DNA of 64,000 nucleotides from Streptomyces barkulensis (lineage in GTDB: Bacteria; Actinomycetota; Actinomycetes; Streptomycetales; Streptomycetaceae), in assembly GCF_002843305.1 (NCBI RefSeq), contig NZ_PGSG01000038.1, positions 1 to 64,000 on the forward strand. The letters run 5' to 3'. A model generated the notes under the pieces. The model had not been told where the DNA came from. It saw only the letters and a list, made by a program, of their open reading frames with translations, and searched no databases. The first letter of the stretch is position 1. Every line of letters begins with the position of its first letter. A program made the translations under genes and the position numbers. Shown here one piece after another: positions 8,091 through 16,561 of the stretch.

Positions 8091-8657
8091 TCACAGCAGG
8101 GACGCGATCGAGTGCGCCGCCCGGTCCAGGGGCTCGCGGCTGCGGTGCGCCTTGGCGAGTACCAGCGCGCCCTCGATCAGGCACAGCACGGTGGTCGCGG
8201 CCCGGCCGGGCGCCGGATGGCCGTCCGCGGCCAGGTGCTCGGCCAGGGCCGCCTCCCAGGAGCGGTACACCTCCGAACACGCCTTCTGCAGCTCCGGACT
8301 GGTGGCGGCCATCTCCAGGGCGACCGTGGCGACCGGGCACCCCTTGCGCCAGCCGGACTCCTCCAGCCTGTCGGCCAGGAGCCCGAGGAGGGCGGTGAGC
8401 ATCTCGGCCGGACGGCGGTGGGCGGCGTCCTCGCCGAGGTCCGCCATCAACCGCGCGATCTCCCGGCCGCCCTGCCGTACGGACTCCTCGACGAGCTGCT
8501 CCTTGCCGCCCGGGAAGTGGAAGTACAGCGATCCCTTCGGGGCGCCGCTCGCGGCCACCACCTGGTTGAGGCCCGCACTGAAGTAACCGCCCGACTCGAT
8601 GAGCCGCTGCGTCGCGTCCAGAAGCCGGCCGCGCGTCTCCTCGCCCTTCTGACCCAT
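8091..8657 (-). CDS. TetR-family repressor (LmrA/YxaF-like)
   Basis: A 188-residue regulator. The N-terminal helix-turn-helix is complete (LNQVVAASGAPKGSLYFHF), preceded by the usual RGRLLDATQRLI helix. The C-terminal ligand domain has the GCPVATVALEMAA string of the YxaF/LmrA branch, whose members sense small hydrophobic compounds. The ATG at 8657 is the natural start; the open frame upstream is a GC artefact. Operators with the same core stand 11 bp upstream of this gene and 15 bp upstream of the SDR-hydrolase gene, so it should repress both itself and that enzyme. It is on the same strand as the enzyme gene, 113 bp upstream of it. Confidence 0.9.
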   Translation of the reverse strand: MGQKGEETRGRLLDATQRLIESGGYFSAGLNQVVAASGAPKGSLYFHFPGGKEQLVEESVRQGGREIARLMADLGEDAAHRRPAEMLTALLGLLADRLEESGWRKGCPVATVALEMAATSPELQKACSEVYRSWEAALAEHLAADGHPAPGRAATTVLCLIEGALVLAKAHRSREPLDRAAHSIASLL

Positions 8658-8667
8658 GCGGAGAAAG

Positions 8668-8679
8668 TAGACCGGTCTT
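8668..8679. promoter_or_regulatory. TetR operator copy 2 (TAGACCGGTCTT)
   Basis: It shares 10 of 12 positions with the copy at 7992-8003 and has the same A/T run on the same side (CTTATTTTTT). It lies 11 bp upstream of the tetR ATG, where binding would block its own promoter. Confidence 0.75.
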
Positions 8680-8837
8680 CTTATTTTTTCAAGCGGTGGC
8701 CGGGGTGTCCGGCCGCAGGGGCGGCCCGCACCCGCGTACCGCACGCCCGCGCCCGCGCCCGCGCATCGAGACGATCGCGTATGAACGTGAGCCCGGCAGC
8801 CATGGAGCGTCCGCCGGGCGCGGACTTCAATGAAGCC

Positions 8838-9665
8838 ATGAGCACCCAAGTAAGCGACACCGCACCCATCCTCGTCGTCGGAGGCACCGGCAAGACCGGG
8901 CGGCGGGTGGCCGACCGCCTCCGGGCGCTCGGCCACCCCGTACGTCCCGTCTCCCGCAGCAGTGAGATCCCCTTCGTCTGGGAGGACGAGAGCACCTGGC
9001 CGGCCGCGCTGGACGGGGCCCGCGCCGCCTATGTGACCTACTACCCCGACCTCGCCTTCCCCGGGGCGAAGGAGACCGTCGGTCGGTTCGCGGCCTTCGC
9101 CGTCGAGCGGGGAGTACGCCGCCTGGTGCTGCTCTCCGGCCGGGGCGAGGAGGGCGCGGTCGCCGGTGAGGAGGCGCTCAAGGCCTCCGGCTGCGACTGG
9201 ACCGTCGTGCGGGCCGACTGGTTCAACCAGAACTTCAGCGAGGACTTCTTCCTCGACCCGGTCCGCTCGGGCGAACTGGTACTGCCCGCCGGGGACGCCG
9301 TCGAGCCGTTCGTCGACGCCGACGACATCGCCGACGTCGTGGTCGCCGCCCTCACCGACGACCGGCACATCGGCGAGACCTACGAACTGTCCGGCCCCCG
9401 CCTGCTGAGCTTCCACGACGTGGCCCGCGAACTGTCGGCGGCCACCGGCCGCACCATCACCTACACCCCGGTCGGCGCCGACGACTACCGTGCGATGCTG
9501 CGGGAGGCGGGCGCGCCGGAGGAGTTCGCGGACCTCTTCACGCTCATCACCGACGGCCGCAACGCCAGTGTGGTGCACGGCGTCCGCGAGGTGCTCGGGC
9601 GGGAGCCCAGGGACTTCTCGCAGTACGTCGAGGAGACCGCGGCCACCGGGGTCTGGGACGTCTGA
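8838..9665 (+). CDS. NmrA-like NAD(P)-binding oxidoreductase
   Basis: A 275-residue atypical short-chain dehydrogenase of the NmrA/YcgT type. The N-terminal Rossmann loop is PILVVGGTGKTGRRVADRL. The mid-protein LVLLSGRGEE and DWTVVRADWFNQNF strings and the EPFVDADDIADVVVAAL segment are typical of NmrA relatives that bind NAD(P) but often lack a catalytic Tyr-Lys pair. Possible roles are quinone or small-molecule reduction, or redox sensing. The start is ATG 8838, with a weak upstream site; ATGs at 8772 and 8802 in the same frame are alternatives. The AraC gene starts 22 bp after its stop, so the two form an operon divergent from tetR. Confidence 0.85.
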   Translation: MSTQVSDTAPILVVGGTGKTGRRVADRLRALGHPVRPVSRSSEIPFVWEDESTWPAALDGARAAYVTYYPDLAFPGAKETVGRFAAFAVERGVRRLVLLSGRGEEGAVAGEEALKASGCDWTVVRADWFNQNFSEDFFLDPVRSGELVLPAGDAVEPFVDADDIADVVVAALTDDRHIGETYELSGPRLLSFHDVARELSAATGRTITYTPVGADDYRAMLREAGAPEEFADLFTLITDGRNASVVHGVREVLGREPRDFSQYVEETAATGVWDV

Positions 9666-9687
9666 CCGAGCGGGGGAGACGAGCGCT

Positions 9688-10692
9688 GTGGGCACGATCG
9701 GCGGACTGCTGGGCAGCCCCCGGGCCAGAGGCGCCTTCCTGCTGAAGTCGGTGTTCAACCCGCCGTGGGGGCTGCGCGTCGAGGACCGCGCGCCCCTGTC
9801 GCTGGTCACCGTGCTGCACGGCTCGGCGTGGGTGCTGCGCGAGGGCGGCGGGCCGGCGCGGCTGGCGGCCGGGGACGTGGCGGTCCTGCGCGGGCCCGAG
9901 CCGTACACGCTCGCCGACGACCCCGCGACGCCGCCGGGCATCACGGTCGGCCCCGGGCAGCGCTGCGGCACCACGGCGGGGGAGGACCTCACCGAGGCGA
10001 TGTCCCTGGGGGTGCGCACCTGGGGCCAGCCGCACCGCCCGGGGTCGACCGTGATGCTCAGCGGCACCTACCAGGCGCCCGGCGAGGTCGGGCGCCGGCT
10101 GCTCGACGGCCTGCCCGCCCTGCTGCTGCGGCCCGCCTCGGCCGTTCGCACCCCGCTGATCGACATGCTGGCCGCCGAGGTGGACAAGGAGGAGATCGGC
10201 CAGGAGGTGGTCCTGGACCGGCTGCTCGACCTGCTGCTCATCGACGTCCTGCGCTCCTGGCTCGCGGAGCCCGGCACCGGCGCGCCGCCCTGGTTCCGGG
10301 CCCAGGGCGACCCGGTGGTGGGGCAGGCCCTGAAACTGCTGCACGAGCGGCCCGGCCGGCCGTGGACGGTCGCCTCGCTCGCCTCCTCCGTCGGGGTCTC
10401 CCGGGCGGCGCTGGCCCGCCGCTTCACCGAACTCGTCGGCGAGCCGCCGATGTCCTACCTGACCGGGTGGCGGCTGACGCTCGCCGCCGAACTGCTGCGC
10501 GACCCCGAACTGTCGGTGGCCGGCATCGCCCGGCGGGTGGGGTACTCGGGCCCGTTCGCGCTGAGCGCCGCGTTCAAGCGGGAACGCGGCGTCAGCCCGC
10601 GTGAGTTCCGCCGGGGGGAGCGGCCCGGCGAGAGCGCGGACACCTGCTCCGACGAACGGACCGTCGTCCTCGGAAGCCACTCCCCGACGTGA
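9688..10692 (+). CDS. AraC-family regulator with cupin N-terminus
   Basis: A 334-residue regulator. Residues 1-200 are the cupin_6-type sensing domain (LKSVFNPPWGLRVED, AAGDVAVLRGPEPYTLAD). Residues about 225-320 are the double helix-turn-helix of AraC: VASLASSVGVSRAALARRF and VAGIARRVGYSGPFALSAAF, ending FKRERGVSPREFRR. GTG 9688 follows GGGGGAG. Cupin-AraC proteins of this type often sit beside the oxidoreductase they control and respond to aldehydes or similar small molecules; that link to the upstream NmrA gene is inferred. Confidence 0.9.
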   Translation: MGTIGGLLGSPRARGAFLLKSVFNPPWGLRVEDRAPLSLVTVLHGSAWVLREGGGPARLAAGDVAVLRGPEPYTLADDPATPPGITVGPGQRCGTTAGEDLTEAMSLGVRTWGQPHRPGSTVMLSGTYQAPGEVGRRLLDGLPALLLRPASAVRTPLIDMLAAEVDKEEIGQEVVLDRLLDLLLIDVLRSWLAEPGTGAPPWFRAQGDPVVGQALKLLHERPGRPWTVASLASSVGVSRAALARRFTELVGEPPMSYLTGWRLTLAAELLRDPELSVAGIARRVGYSGPFALSAAFKRERGVSPREFRRGERPGESADTCSDERTVVLGSHSPT

Positions 10693-11286
10693 CCTCGCCC
10701 CCCGCCGGCCGACCGGTGGGACGCCGGGCGCCGCGGCCTGCCGAGCCGGCCGGGCCGCCTGCACGGAAAGAGGAACACGGCGCCTCTCGCCGCGAGGGCC
10801 CTGTCCGCGTCGAGCACGCCTTCGCCCGTATGCCCGTATGCCCGTATGAAGGCCCGGGGGATCCTCTGTGAATTTCACCTGAAAAGCGATGTCGTCGACC
10901 ATGTCGTGCTCGGCTTCACGGCTTCACGGCTTCGCTCCCGCCGGGTGAGTGGAGAAACAAAACGCCCAAAAGGTGAGTGACAGGGAAATATGCCCGCGAT
11001 AGCGAAATGGCCTGACTTTCCAAAAACGGCATCAGGATGCGCGGTGCTAAGATCGACGCGCTTGCTCACCAGCACCTTGATCGCCGGACCCAGGCCGCCA
11101 AGTGGGCCGTGGGAGGAAGTTCCTGACGGTGCGGAACGACAGCGTCCGCAGCGGCTACGCTTGGCGACGCCGAGCACGCAGCGGGCGCGGCGGGGGGATC
11201 GCGGCGTGCCGGTGCGCTTCTGCTTTTCCTGCGGCACAAGCGAAGTGCGGTCTTATTCATGACCCCTCGTTAAACAGAGAGAGCTC
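10693..11286. other. 594-bp intergenic region upstream of the conservon
   Basis: No supported gene. It contains the short tandem repeats and a stretch (about 10950-11050) clearly richer in A/T than the surroundings, as expected for promoter DNA of the downstream operon. I could not place a convincing -10/-35. The 45 bp before cvnA include AGAGAGAG just ahead of the ATG, a usable ribosome binding site. Confidence 0.5.
10824..10847. repeat. Three tandem 8-bp repeats (GCCCGTAT)
   Basis: GCCCGTAT occurs three times in exact tandem. A second short tandem array (GGCTTCAC twice, then GGCTTCG) lies near 10912-10934. Both are in the non-coding gap before the conservon. Confidence 0.7.
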
Positions 11287-12480
11287 ATGGCACATTACTT
11301 CACGGACCCAGTCTTCTGGGGTCTGGCTGCTGTGGCGCTTGTCGCCACAGCCGTACTCCTCCTGAGCAGACGGCGCGCCCGGCAGTTGGTCAGCGATTTA
11401 ACGCTGAAGAACAACCGTATTGGAGAACTGGAGAGGGACCTGGCGGAAACCCGGAAACGACTGGCCGGGGCCGAGGAGAACGCCGAGGAGGCCGCCAGGG
11501 AGGTCAGGGAGATCACCGACGGAAAGATCTCCGCGGTCCTCAAGTCCGCCATGCAGACCCTCCGTCTCCTCGCCGGCGAGCAGCAGCTCATGCTGGACCG
11601 GCTGGAACAGGAGTACGGCGGCCACAAGATCCTGCAGTCACTGCTGGAGGTGGACCGTGCCAACGCCCAGTTCGCCCGTCGCGCCCTGGGCATCACGATC
11701 CTGTGCGGCGGGTTCCCCGGGCGGCGCAGGGAGCCCGCGTCGGTCCATGACGTGATCCGCAGCGCCCAGGGCCAGATCGGTCCCTTCGACCGGGTCCAGA
11801 TCCGCTCCCAGAGCAACTTCGCCATCGTCCCCGCCGCGGTGGACGGTGTCGCCCTGGCCGTCGCCGAGCTGCTCGCCAACGCCGCGAGCTACTCGCGCCC
11901 CGAGAGCACGATCGAGGTGAACCTCCAGCCCGTCCACCAGGGGCTGTGCATCGTCATCGACGACGCCGGCCCGGGCCTGAGCCCGGAGAGGAAGCAGAAG
12001 GCCGCGGAACTCTTCTCGGGCGAATACCGGCCCGGTCTGTCCGAACTCGGCAACCCTCCGCAGTTCGGGTTCCCCGTGGTGGCCGAACTGGCGCGCCGCT
12101 TCGGCTTCGCCGTGGACGTCAGCACCACCTCACCCTTCGGCGGTGCACGGGCGATCGTGCGCGTTCCCGAGGGGCTCCTGACGACGGAGTACACCGAGCG
12201 GAGGAGCGCACCCGCCATGGCAGCCACCCCGCAGAACGCCCCTGCCCCGCAGAACGCCCCTGCCCCGCAGAACCCCTCCGGCGACCGCACCGCCAACGGC
12301 CTGCCCAAGCGGGGCGAACGCAAGGCTCCCATCGCCCTGGTGCACACCACCTCCGCGGAGGGCGGCAGGCAGCCCGGGCAGAACGTGGAGTCCGCCGCCG
12401 CCAGGATGGCGGCGCTGCAGAGAGGCACGCGGACGGGCCGACAGCTCCCCGTGACGAATCAGGAAGGGCAGGAGTCTTGA
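11287..12480 (+). CDS. cvnA: CvnA: conservon sensor-like histidine kinase ATPase
   Basis: The membrane-anchored, kinase-like first member of a conservon (G-protein-coupled-receptor-like bacterial module). One membrane segment (about 8-27, LAAVALVATAVLLL) is followed by a coiled coil (38-75), a dimerisation-like helix (about 85-130) and an HATPase_c domain (about 165-300): N box ELLANAASYS, G1 IDDAGPGL, then FPVVAELARRFGF. No extracellular sensor loop is visible. The C-terminal tail is a low-complexity APQN repeat coded by exact 18-bp repeats near 12228-12275. Leu38 is a TTA codon (11398-11400), so translation should need bldA tRNA. The ATG follows AGAGAG. The stop overlaps the cvnB start (TGATG). 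Confidence 0.9.
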   Translation: MAHYFTDPVFWGLAAVALVATAVLLLSRRRARQLVSDLTLKNNRIGELERDLAETRKRLAGAEENAEEAAREVREITDGKISAVLKSAMQTLRLLAGEQQLMLDRLEQEYGGHKILQSLLEVDRANAQFARRALGITILCGGFPGRRREPASVHDVIRSAQGQIGPFDRVQIRSQSNFAIVPAAVDGVALAVAELLANAASYSRPESTIEVNLQPVHQGLCIVIDDAGPGLSPERKQKAAELFSGEYRPGLSELGNPPQFGFPVVAELARRFGFAVDVSTTSPFGGARAIVRVPEGLLTTEYTERRSAPAMAATPQNAPAPQNAPAPQNPSGDRTANGLPKRGERKAPIALVHTTSAEGGRQPGQNVESAAARMAALQRGTRTGRQLPVTNQEGQES

Positions 12481-12881
12481 TGCAGGAAGACCTGTCATGG
12501 ATGCTCGCGAACATCCTGAAGGTGCCCGGCGCGCGGCACGCGCTGCTCGTCTCGGCCGACGGACTCAAGCGAGGCATGACCGAGGCCCTTCACCCCGATC
12601 TGGCCGACAGGACGGCCGCGGCGATGAGCGCCCTGCAGTCGATCAGCCGCTCCACGGCGGGCTTCGTGGGTTCCGAGGGGGAGTCGCAGTGGCGCCAGAC
12701 GGTGGTCGAGTTCGACCACGGATGGCTTTTCCTCGTGGCGGCCGGCAGCGGGGCGTACCTGGCCGTCTCGGCCTCGACGGACGTCGACATGGAAGGGATC
12801 ACCTTCCGCATGCACCAGCTCGTGCAGAGCCTCGGTGAAGAGATGACCGCCCCGCCTCGCGAGATGGCTGATGGAACGTGA
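12480..12881 (+). CDS. cvnB: CvnB: roadblock/LC7 protein
   Basis: A 133-residue roadblock/LC7-fold protein (LSWMLANILKVPGARHALLVSADGL at the start, then an SRSTAGF region and LFLVAAGSGAYLAV). In conservons CvnB binds CvnA and the GTPase CvnD and is thought to act like a GTPase-activating partner (MglB-type). The ATG overlaps the cvnA stop by one base, and the end overlaps the cvnC GTG by four, so the set is translated as one unit. Confidence 0.9.
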   Translation: MQEDLSWMLANILKVPGARHALLVSADGLKRGMTEALHPDLADRTAAAMSALQSISRSTAGFVGSEGESQWRQTVVEFDHGWLFLVAAGSGAYLAVSASTDVDMEGITFRMHQLVQSLGEEMTAPPREMADGT

Positions 12882-13252
12882 GCACTGAAGACCCGGCCTT
12901 CGAGCTGACCGGAAGATTAGTACGTCCCTATGTCATCACGGGCGGCCGTGAGATTCCCTCCGAACGGGAGTTCTCGGTGACGACACTGATCACGGCCGCC
13001 GATGACGCCTCCGACAGATGGGTGATATCCCCGGAGAGCCGCCGAGTGCTGGAACTGTGCATGGGCGGCTACCTCTCGGTCGTCGAGATCGCCGGGTACC
13101 TCGGCCTCCCCCTGGGGATCGTCCGCGGGCTGCTCGCCGAACTGGCCGAAAAGGGAATGATCCTGACCCGTGCTCCGGTGCCGAGCGCCGAGCGTGTCCC
13201 CAGACAACTTCTCGAGGATGTACTGCATGGCCTCCGTGCTCGATTCGCCTGA
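12878..13252 (+). CDS. cvnC: CvnC: DUF742 protein
   Basis: A 124-residue DUF742 protein with a winged-helix-like core. The signature is GRLVRPYVITGGRE near the start, then SVVEIAGYLGLPLGIVRGLLAELAE. CvnC completes the membrane complex with CvnA and CvnB and may couple it to CvnD. GTG 12878 overlaps cvnB. Leu14 is a TTA codon (12917-12919), the second in the operon, and lies early enough to stop translation before the GTPase gene. Its 3' end overlaps cvnD by about 26 bp. Confidence 0.9.
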   Translation: MSTEDPAFELTGRLVRPYVITGGREIPSEREFSVTTLITAADDASDRWVISPESRRVLELCMGGYLSVVEIAGYLGLPLGIVRGLLAELAEKGMILTRAPVPSAERVPRQLLEDVLHGLRARFA

Positions 13253-13823
13253 CCGTGGGCCGGTCCACCTGGGCCGGTCCGTCCGGACGACGGTGAAGAT
13301 CCTGGTCGTCGGTCACTTCGGTGTCGGCAAGACCACCTTCGTCGGCAGCATCTCCGAGATCGAGCCGCTGCGCACCGAGGAACTGATCACGGAGGCCAGC
13401 GCCGGCGTGGACGACCTCGCCGGCACGCCGGACAAGACGACGACCACGGTCGCCCTGGACTTCGGCCGCCTCACCCTCAGTGAGGAACTGGTCCTGTACC
13501 TGTTCGGGACCCCCGGACAGCAGCGCTTCCAGCAACTGTGGGAGGACCTCTCGATCGGGGCCCTGGGCGCGCTGCTGCTGGTCGACCCGGAGCGGCTGGG
13601 CGAGTCCTTCCCCGTCCTGGACCTCGTGGAGCAGTACGGACTCCCGTGCGCGGTCGGGGTGAACCGCTTCGACGGATCCCCCTCCTACGCCGCCGAAGAG
13701 GTCCGCGAGGCGCTCAACCTGCCCGACGACGTGCCCGTGGTCTCCTGCGACGTCCGGGACCAGGCATCCTCGGCCAACACTCTGATCACCTTCGTGGAGT
13801 ATCTCCTCTCCCGCACCGACTAG
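13227..13823 (+). CDS. cvnD: CvnD: small Ras-like GTPase
   Basis: A 198-residue GTPase of the MglA/CvnD type, the switch of the conservon. The P-loop is GHFGVGKTT (residues about 29-37), the G3 region reads FGTPGQQRF without the usual Asp, and the base-recognition loop is VNRFDG. There is no lipid-anchor site. ATG 13227 follows GAGG by nine bases; an ATG at 13218 is the alternative. It starts inside cvnC and is followed nine bases later by the first P450 gene. Confidence 0.9.
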   Translation: MASVLDSPDRGPVHLGRSVRTTVKILVVGHFGVGKTTFVGSISEIEPLRTEELITEASAGVDDLAGTPDKTTTTVALDFGRLTLSEELVLYLFGTPGQQRFQQLWEDLSIGALGALLLVDPERLGESFPVLDLVEQYGLPCAVGVNRFDGSPSYAAEEVREALNLPDDVPVVSCDVRDQASSANTLITFVEYLLSRTD

Positions 13824-13832
13824 GAGCACCCC

Positions 13833-15200
13833 GTGCAGCACCAATCGGACTACCGGCAGCCCCCGCCCGGCTGCCCCGCCCACGGCAGAGTCCCCCTGTA
13901 CACACCCGAGTTCGGGGCCGACCCCGACAGCTACTACAACCATCTGAGGCAGTTCGGGGCCAGCGCGCCCGTGGAGATGGCGCCCGGCGTCGAAGCGGAA
14001 CTGGTGACGAGTTACGCTGCCGCGCTGCACATCCTGCAGCACCCCGACACGTTCGTCCGGGACGCACGCCGCTGGCGTGCCCTCAACGAGGGCCGCATAC
14101 CGGCCGACAGCCCGGCCCTGCCCATGATGGGTTACCGGCCCAACGCCCTGTTCTCCGACGGAGCCGACCACGCGCGGCTGCGGCAGGTGGCGACCGACGG
14201 CCTGGACACCGTGGACCCCCATCAGCTGGGGCGCCACGTGGAACAGGTCGCCGACTACCTCATCGACCAGATCAGCAGCCGCGGCCGCAGGGCCGACCTC
14301 GTGACCGACTACGCCCAGCAGCTGCCCCTGCTGGTCTTCAGCGAACTCTTCGGGTGTCCGCCCGACATCGGCGACGACATCGTCTTCGGCGTCTCCGGCA
14401 TCTTCGAGGGCGGATCCGACGCCGAGCAGGCCAATCAGATCCTCGGGCAGGCCCTGCACCGGCTCGTCACCCTCAAGCGGCGGTCACCGGGCGCCGACGT
14501 GACCTCCCAGATGCTCAAGCACCCCGCGGGCCTCAACGACGACGAGATGGTCAACCAGCTCGTCACGCTGCTGTCGGGAGGCACCGCACCGCTGACCTCC
14601 CTCATCAGCACGGGCATCGCCCTGATGCTCGGCGACGACCGATACACGGGCACCCAGGTGCTGGTCGAGGACGCCGTCAACGAAGTGCTGTGGAAGTACG
14701 CCCCCATCGCCAACTACGCCGTGCACTACCCCGTACAGGACGTGGAACTCGACGGCAGGGTCCTGCGGGCCGACGATCCCGTGGTGATCAGCTTCGCGGC
14801 CGCCAACACCGACCCCGCCGTGACCGAGAGCCGCTACGCCCTCAGGGGGCGGGCCTACCTCGCGTTCGGCGCGGGCCCCCACGTGTGCCCCGCCAAGGAC
14901 CCCGCCAACCTGATCGGGACCAGGGCGATCGAGAGGGTGCTCACCCGTCTGCCCGACATCTCCCTGGGCATCGACTTCGACCGCCTGACCTGGCAGCCGA
15001 CACCCTGGAGCAGGACACTCACCACCCTGCCCGTCCACTTCACCCCCGCCCCGCCGTCGGCCCGGCAGTCCCAGACCCATGCGCGGCAGGCCTCGGCGTC
15101 GGCCGCGGAGCCCGCCCACCACGCCGCGCCCCCCGTGTCGCAGTCCCATGCGAAGGCCACGCGGTGGAGTTCCTTCCTCAAGTGGCTCACTGGAGCGTGA
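13833..15200 (+). CDS. cvnE: CvnE: CYP157-type cytochrome P450 lacking ExxR
   Basis: A P450 of 455 residues. The haem-binding loop is complete (FGAGPHVCPAKD). The K-helix, however, reads E284-V-L-W where almost every P450 has ExxR; alignment to EEALRYDAP in the next gene puts Trp at the Arg position. The I-helix (LLSGGTAPLTS) also lacks the usual acid-alcohol pair. Loss of the ExxR Arg is a known trait of the CYP157 family, whose members sit in conservons next to a CYP154. The C-terminus carries about 45 extra Ser/Ala/His-rich residues. It may be catalytically unusual or a non-catalytic signalling partner. It lies directly after cvnD. Confidence 0.85.
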   Translation: MQHQSDYRQPPPGCPAHGRVPLYTPEFGADPDSYYNHLRQFGASAPVEMAPGVEAELVTSYAAALHILQHPDTFVRDARRWRALNEGRIPADSPALPMMGYRPNALFSDGADHARLRQVATDGLDTVDPHQLGRHVEQVADYLIDQISSRGRRADLVTDYAQQLPLLVFSELFGCPPDIGDDIVFGVSGIFEGGSDAEQANQILGQALHRLVTLKRRSPGADVTSQMLKHPAGLNDDEMVNQLVTLLSGGTAPLTSLISTGIALMLGDDRYTGTQVLVEDAVNEVLWKYAPIANYAVHYPVQDVELDGRVLRADDPVVISFAAANTDPAVTESRYALRGRAYLAFGAGPHVCPAKDPANLIGTRAIERVLTRLPDISLGIDFDRLTWQPTPWSRTLTTLPVHFTPAPPSARQSQTHARQASASAAEPAHHAAPPVSQSHAKATRWSSFLKWLTGA

Positions 15201-15303
15201 TCTACATAACAGCATGTGACGGAGGGATATTCGCATAGTCATCACGCCGCACGGGTAGGGACGGCAGGTCATTCCGACCGCTTGTCCCGAAGGAGCCCTC
15301 AGC

Positions 15304-16554
15304 GTGGAACCCGCGATAGCCCCATCCGTCGACCGGCGTTCCGCCGCAGCCCTCATATCCCGCCTGCGGACCGCCGTCGGCCAGCGGAACCCCTACCCCT
15401 ACTACGCGGAACTCCGGGCGATGGGGGACATCGTCCCGGCCCCGTGGGGAGGGCACCTGATCACCTCTTTCGGCCTGGCCGACCAGGTACTGCGCAGCAG
15501 AGACTGGCACGTCCCCGACGCCCGGTGGCGTGCCAGTCAGGGGGAAGCGACACGGTGGAGCGCGGTGTCCTCCCAGGAGATGAGCAAGACCCTGCCCGCG
15601 CTCAACCCGCCCGACCACACCCGGGTACGCCGGGTGACCAGCAGCAGGCTCGACCGCAGATCGCTGGAGGAACTGCGGCACCCGGTCGCCGGGATCACCG
15701 ATGGTCTCCTCGACCGGTTCGCCGAACATCTCACCGGCGGAGAGGCGGACTTCGTGCCCCTGGTCGCCGAGGAACTGCCCGTCATGACCATCGGCCGGTG
15801 GCTCGGCCTGCCGGCCGCGGACTACCCGCTGCTGCGCGACCTCACCCACGATCAGGTCTTCGCCCAGGAGCTCCTCCCCTCCGCCAGCCAGCTCGCGCTG
15901 TCCGACGCGGCGACGGCGCAGCTGCGCGGCTACTTCACCGCCCTGGTCCGCGAGCGCCGCTCCAGACCCGGCTCCGACCCGGTCTCGGCCTGGATCCGGG
16001 CCTGGGACGAGATCGAGCCCGACCGGGAGGCCGCCGACGAAGCCGTCTACCACACCACTTTGTTCGTCCTCCTGGCCGCACTCGAGACGACCTCCACCCT
16101 GCTGGCCACCACCGTCCAGCTCCTCCTGGGGCACCCCAGGCAGTGGGGATGGCTGCGCGGTCACCCCGAACAGGTTCCCGCGGCGGTCGAGGAGGCGCTG
16201 CGGTACGACGCGCCCACCCACGTCGCCAGCCGCATCGCGCGCAAGGACCTCACCATCGCCGGCGTCGACGTCCGCGCGGACCAGATGGTGCACATCATGA
16301 TCGGCGTCGCCAACCGTGACCCCGCCCACCACCCCGACCCCGACACCTTCGACGTCCGCCGCAAAGCGGCCCACCTGAGTTTCAGCGGGGGCATCCACTA
16401 CTGCCTCGGCGCGCCCCTGGCCCGCCTGGAGGCCACGACCCTGCTGACCGCCCTGCTCGAACGTTTCCCCTCCCTCGTCCTCGCCCGCGAGCCCCAGTGG
16501 GCCCCGCGGGTCGCCTTCCGCCGCATGCTCACCCTGCCCGTCGCCCTGCCATGA
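15304..16554 (+). CDS. cvnF: CvnF: canonical cytochrome P450 (CYP154-like)
   Basis: A 416-residue soluble bacterial P450. The I-helix is LLAALETTS, ExxR is in EEALRYDAP, the meander is DPDTFDVRR, and the haem loop is FSGGIHYCLGAPLAR. All the catalytic landmarks missing from the upstream P450 are present. GTG 15304 has AAGGAG nine bases upstream. A 103-bp gap separates it from cvnE, but the direction and the usual conservon order imply co-expression. CYP154 enzymes hydroxylate varied small molecules; the substrate here is unknown, and electrons must come from a ferredoxin encoded elsewhere. Confidence 0.9.
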   Translation: MEPAIAPSVDRRSAAALISRLRTAVGQRNPYPYYAELRAMGDIVPAPWGGHLITSFGLADQVLRSRDWHVPDARWRASQGEATRWSAVSSQEMSKTLPALNPPDHTRVRRVTSSRLDRRSLEELRHPVAGITDGLLDRFAEHLTGGEADFVPLVAEELPVMTIGRWLGLPAADYPLLRDLTHDQVFAQELLPSASQLALSDAATAQLRGYFTALVRERRSRPGSDPVSAWIRAWDEIEPDREAADEAVYHTTLFVLLAALETTSTLLATTVQLLLGHPRQWGWLRGHPEQVPAAVEEALRYDAPTHVASRIARKDLTIAGVDVRADQMVHIMIGVANRDPAHHPDPDTFDVRRKAAHLSFSGGIHYCLGAPLARLEATTLLTALLERFPSLVLAREPQWAPRVAFRRMLTLPVALP

Positions 16555-16561
16555 GGTGCCC

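Noticed and set aside
8091..10067. 658-codon minus-strand frame containing tetR
   Set aside because: Only the last 188 codons are protein-like; the upstream part is antisense to the NmrA gene. The ATG at 8657 with its operator marks the real start.
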